From positions 1 through 6,264 of the forward strand of contig JAJDEL010000730.1 of NCBI GenBank assembly GCA_029259835.1: 6,264 nt of DNA, in the 5' to 3' direction. Positions 4,635-6,264 of the stretch are shown in pieces (the stretch's first letter is position 1; every line of letters starts with the position of its first letter). Made by a program: the position numbers and the translations under genes. The notes under the pieces were generated by a model. The model was not told the DNA's origin. It did no database searches and worked only from the letters and a program-made list of their open reading frames with translations. Source of the stretch: Planctomicrobium sp. (GTDB lineage: Bacteria > Planctomycetota > Planctomycetia > Planctomycetales > Planctomycetaceae).

Positions 4635-6264
4635 ATGTCGGAAACAAATGGTTCGGCGACGTTGAAGCACCACGACAACAAATACCGAGTTGTCGGAACG
4701 CGGCCTGTGCGGCACGACGGAGCCGATAAAGTGACCGGTCGTGCCGAGTATGGAGCCGACGTTCGCCTCACCGGAATGCTTCAGGGATTTATCCTTCGTA
4801 GCCCGATAGCACATGGAAACATTCTCTCCATCGATACGACCGAGGCCGAAAAATTCCCTGGCGTTCACGCAGTGATCACAGGAGCGGACTTGCCGGATCC
4901 AGGTGACCGAGTCGCTGAGCTTGGGGAGGGGGCCGTCAATCTGCGGCACCTCAGTGCCAATGTCCTCGCCAAGGGAAAAGTTCTCTATCATGGACACGCA
5001 ATTGCAGCCGTCGCGGCGGATAATATCCATATCGCTGAAGAAGCCGCGAATCTCATCAAAGTAGAATTCGAATCTTTGCCGGTTGTGCTTGATGTTCTCG
5101 ATGCAATGAAGCCAGAAGCGCCAGTGCTGAATGACGACGTACAAACCGTCGAATTTGGGGAAGTCATCGCTGAGGGACCAACGAACGTCGCAGCCAAATT
5201 TTTGTACGAGCAAGGTGATTCCAACGCTGCATTTGAAAAAGCAGAGATTGTCATCGAGCGAGAGTTCCGCACAGCAACTGTTCACCAGGGTTACATCGAA
5301 CCACATACAGCAACCGCTCTCTGGCATGGAGACGGGCGCTGCACCGTTTGGACGAGTACACAAGGCGCGTTCTCTGTTCGGCTACAGCTTGCTGAACTAC
5401 TTGAAATCCCACTCACCTGGATCAAAGTCGTCCCAACGGAAATCGGCGGTGGATTTGGTGGTAAAATTGCCGTCTACGAACAACCGGTCGCCCTGTTGCT
5501 CTCAAAGAAATCTGCTCGTCCGGTTCAAGTGACGATGAGCCGGACCGATGTCCTGCAAGCAACCGGTCCAACACCTGGTTCGTACATCAAGGTCAAGCTT
5601 GGTGCCGACTCCAATGGCAAACTTGTTGCAGGCGAAGCGTATCTTGCTTACGAAGCCGGTGGGTATCCCGGCTCTCCAGTGAATCCCGGCTGTATGTGTA
5701 TCTTCTCTTGTTACGACATTCCAAACGCTCATATCGAAGGCTACGACGTTTGCGTCAACAAGCCGCGCACAAACGCCTACCGTGCGCCAGGTGCAACGAA
5801 TGCGGCTTTTGCGATGGAAGCTGTCATCGATGAAATCGCAGAAAAACTCGACATCGAGCCGATTCAATTCCGCATCAACAACGCCGCGAAAGAAGGAACG
5901 CGACGCCCGGATGGTGTCGTCTATCCGAAAGTTGGTCTCATCGAATGCTTGGAAGCAATTCGCGATAGCGAACACTTCAAATCAAAACTTGATGGACCGA
6001 ACCAAGGGCGCGGAATCGGTTGCGGATTCTGGTTCAATGTTGGGCTGAAATCGAGCGTGACCGCGACTGTCAACACTGATGGAAAAGTCTCCTTGATCGA
6101 AGGCTCCACCGACATTGGTGGAACGCGTACATCTCTGGCAATGCAACTCGCCGAAACGTTGGGCATTACCGCTGAAGACGTGCAACCGATTGTCGTCGAT
6201 ACGGACAGCGTCGGCTACAACGACATAACAGGCGGCAGCCGAGTGACGTTCGCCACAGGCATCG
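4635..6264 (+). CDS. Xanthine dehydrogenase/aldehyde oxidase-family molybdopterin-binding subunit (3' end outside window)
   Basis: The first 543 residues of a large molybdenum hydroxylase subunit are visible; the frame is still open at the window end. Members hydroxylate purines, aldehydes or N-heterocycles at a Mo-pterin centre and pass electrons to [2Fe-2S] and FAD subunits or domains. Residues about 18-155 form the a/b hammerhead domain (RPVRHDGADKVTGRAEYGAD; GKVLYHGHAIAAVAAD). The first Mo-cofactor domain follows, with TVHQGYIEPHTATA (215-228), VWTSTQGAF (238-246), the cofactor-binding EIGGGFGGK (269-277) and NAYRAPGATNAAFAME (380-395). The CO dehydrogenase form I loop AYxCSFR is absent, so it is not a typical CoxL. 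The catalytic Glu near the C-terminus lies beyond the window. About 750 residues are expected in full. No iron-sulfur or FAD domain precedes it, so those partners should be separate genes, probably downstream. The substrate cannot be told from this fragment. Confidence 0.9.
   Translation, partial: MSETNGSATLKHHDNKYRVVGTRPVRHDGADKVTGRAEYGADVRLTGMLQGFILRSPIAHGNILSIDTTEAEKFPGVHAVITGADLPDPGDRVAELGEGAVNLRHLSANVLAKGKVLYHGHAIAAVAADNIHIAEEAANLIKVEFESLPVVLDVLDAMKPEAPVLNDDVQTVEFGEVIAEGPTNVAAKFLYEQGDSNAAFEKAEIVIEREFRTATVHQGYIEPHTATALWHGDGRCTVWTSTQGAFSVRLQLAELLEIPLTWIKVVPTEIGGGFGGKIAVYEQPVALLLSKKSARPVQVTMSRTDVLQATGPTPGSYIKVKLGADSNGKLVAGEAYLAYEAGGYPGSPVNPGCMCIFSCYDIPNAHIEGYDVCVNKPRTNAYRAPGATNAAFAMEAVIDEIAEKLDIEPIQFRINNAAKEGTRRPDGVVYPKVGLIECLEAIRDSEHFKSKLDGPNQGRGIGCGFWFNVGLKSSVTATVNTDGKVSLIEGSTDIGGTRTSLAMQLAETLGITAEDVQPIVVDTDSVGYNDITGGSRVTFATGI

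Noticed and set aside
4041..5363. A 440-codon open frame on the minus strand
   Set aside because: It spans the end of the phosphofructokinase gene, the intergenic gap and the start of the molybdoenzyme gene. Its translation is Cys/Val/Arg-rich without a recognisable domain, while both + strand genes have strong family motifs. It is an antisense shadow.
1..6264. CRISPR array, tRNA or rRNA genes, insertion sequences or transposase genes
   Set aside because: No regularly spaced direct repeats, RNA gene signatures or transposase motifs were seen on either strand.

Overview
The window looks like a chromosomal segment of a planctomycete-type bacterium of moderate GC. This is an inference from gene content and style: a divergent sigma-54 factor, an MNIO/bufferin-like locus, a PPi-type phosphofructokinase with a GGNDSM motif, and intergenic REP-like hairpins. 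No rRNA or other marker fixes the taxonomy. All supported genes lie on the + strand.

Layout. (1) 1-254: the 3' end of a sigma-54 (rpoN) gene that stops right after the helix-turn-helix and lacks the usual RpoN box. (2) 255-616: a 362-base gap without a convincing gene. It holds an 11-bp imperfect inverted repeat (444-479) and a weak promoter candidate. (3) 617-1042: a small Tat-exported protein with nine cysteines in repeated C-x5-C units. (4) 1043-1292: a spacer with a REP-like double hairpin ending in a T-tract (terminator-like) and a second short repeat. (5) 1293-2222 and 2219-3109: an MNIO (DUF692, BufB-like) enzyme and its DUF2063 (BufC-like) partner, overlapping by ATGA. (6) 3228-4535: a pyrophosphate-type 6-phosphofructokinase, probably with its own promoter. 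(7) 4635 to the window end: the N-terminal 543 residues of a xanthine dehydrogenase/aldehyde oxidase-family molybdopterin-binding subunit.

The most interesting part is 617-3109. In known bufferin systems a short Cys-rich precursor carrying a signal peptide is modified on its cysteines by an MNIO enzyme helped by a BufC/HvfC partner, and the exported product binds copper or other metals. Here the likely precursor has a twin-arginine signal, four C-x5-C blocks and a Lys-rich tail. It is separated from bufBC by a terminator-like hairpin, which would suit high precursor and low enzyme expression. The function is inferred from gene association and motifs; no product is proven. The two downstream metabolic genes show no obvious link to this locus.
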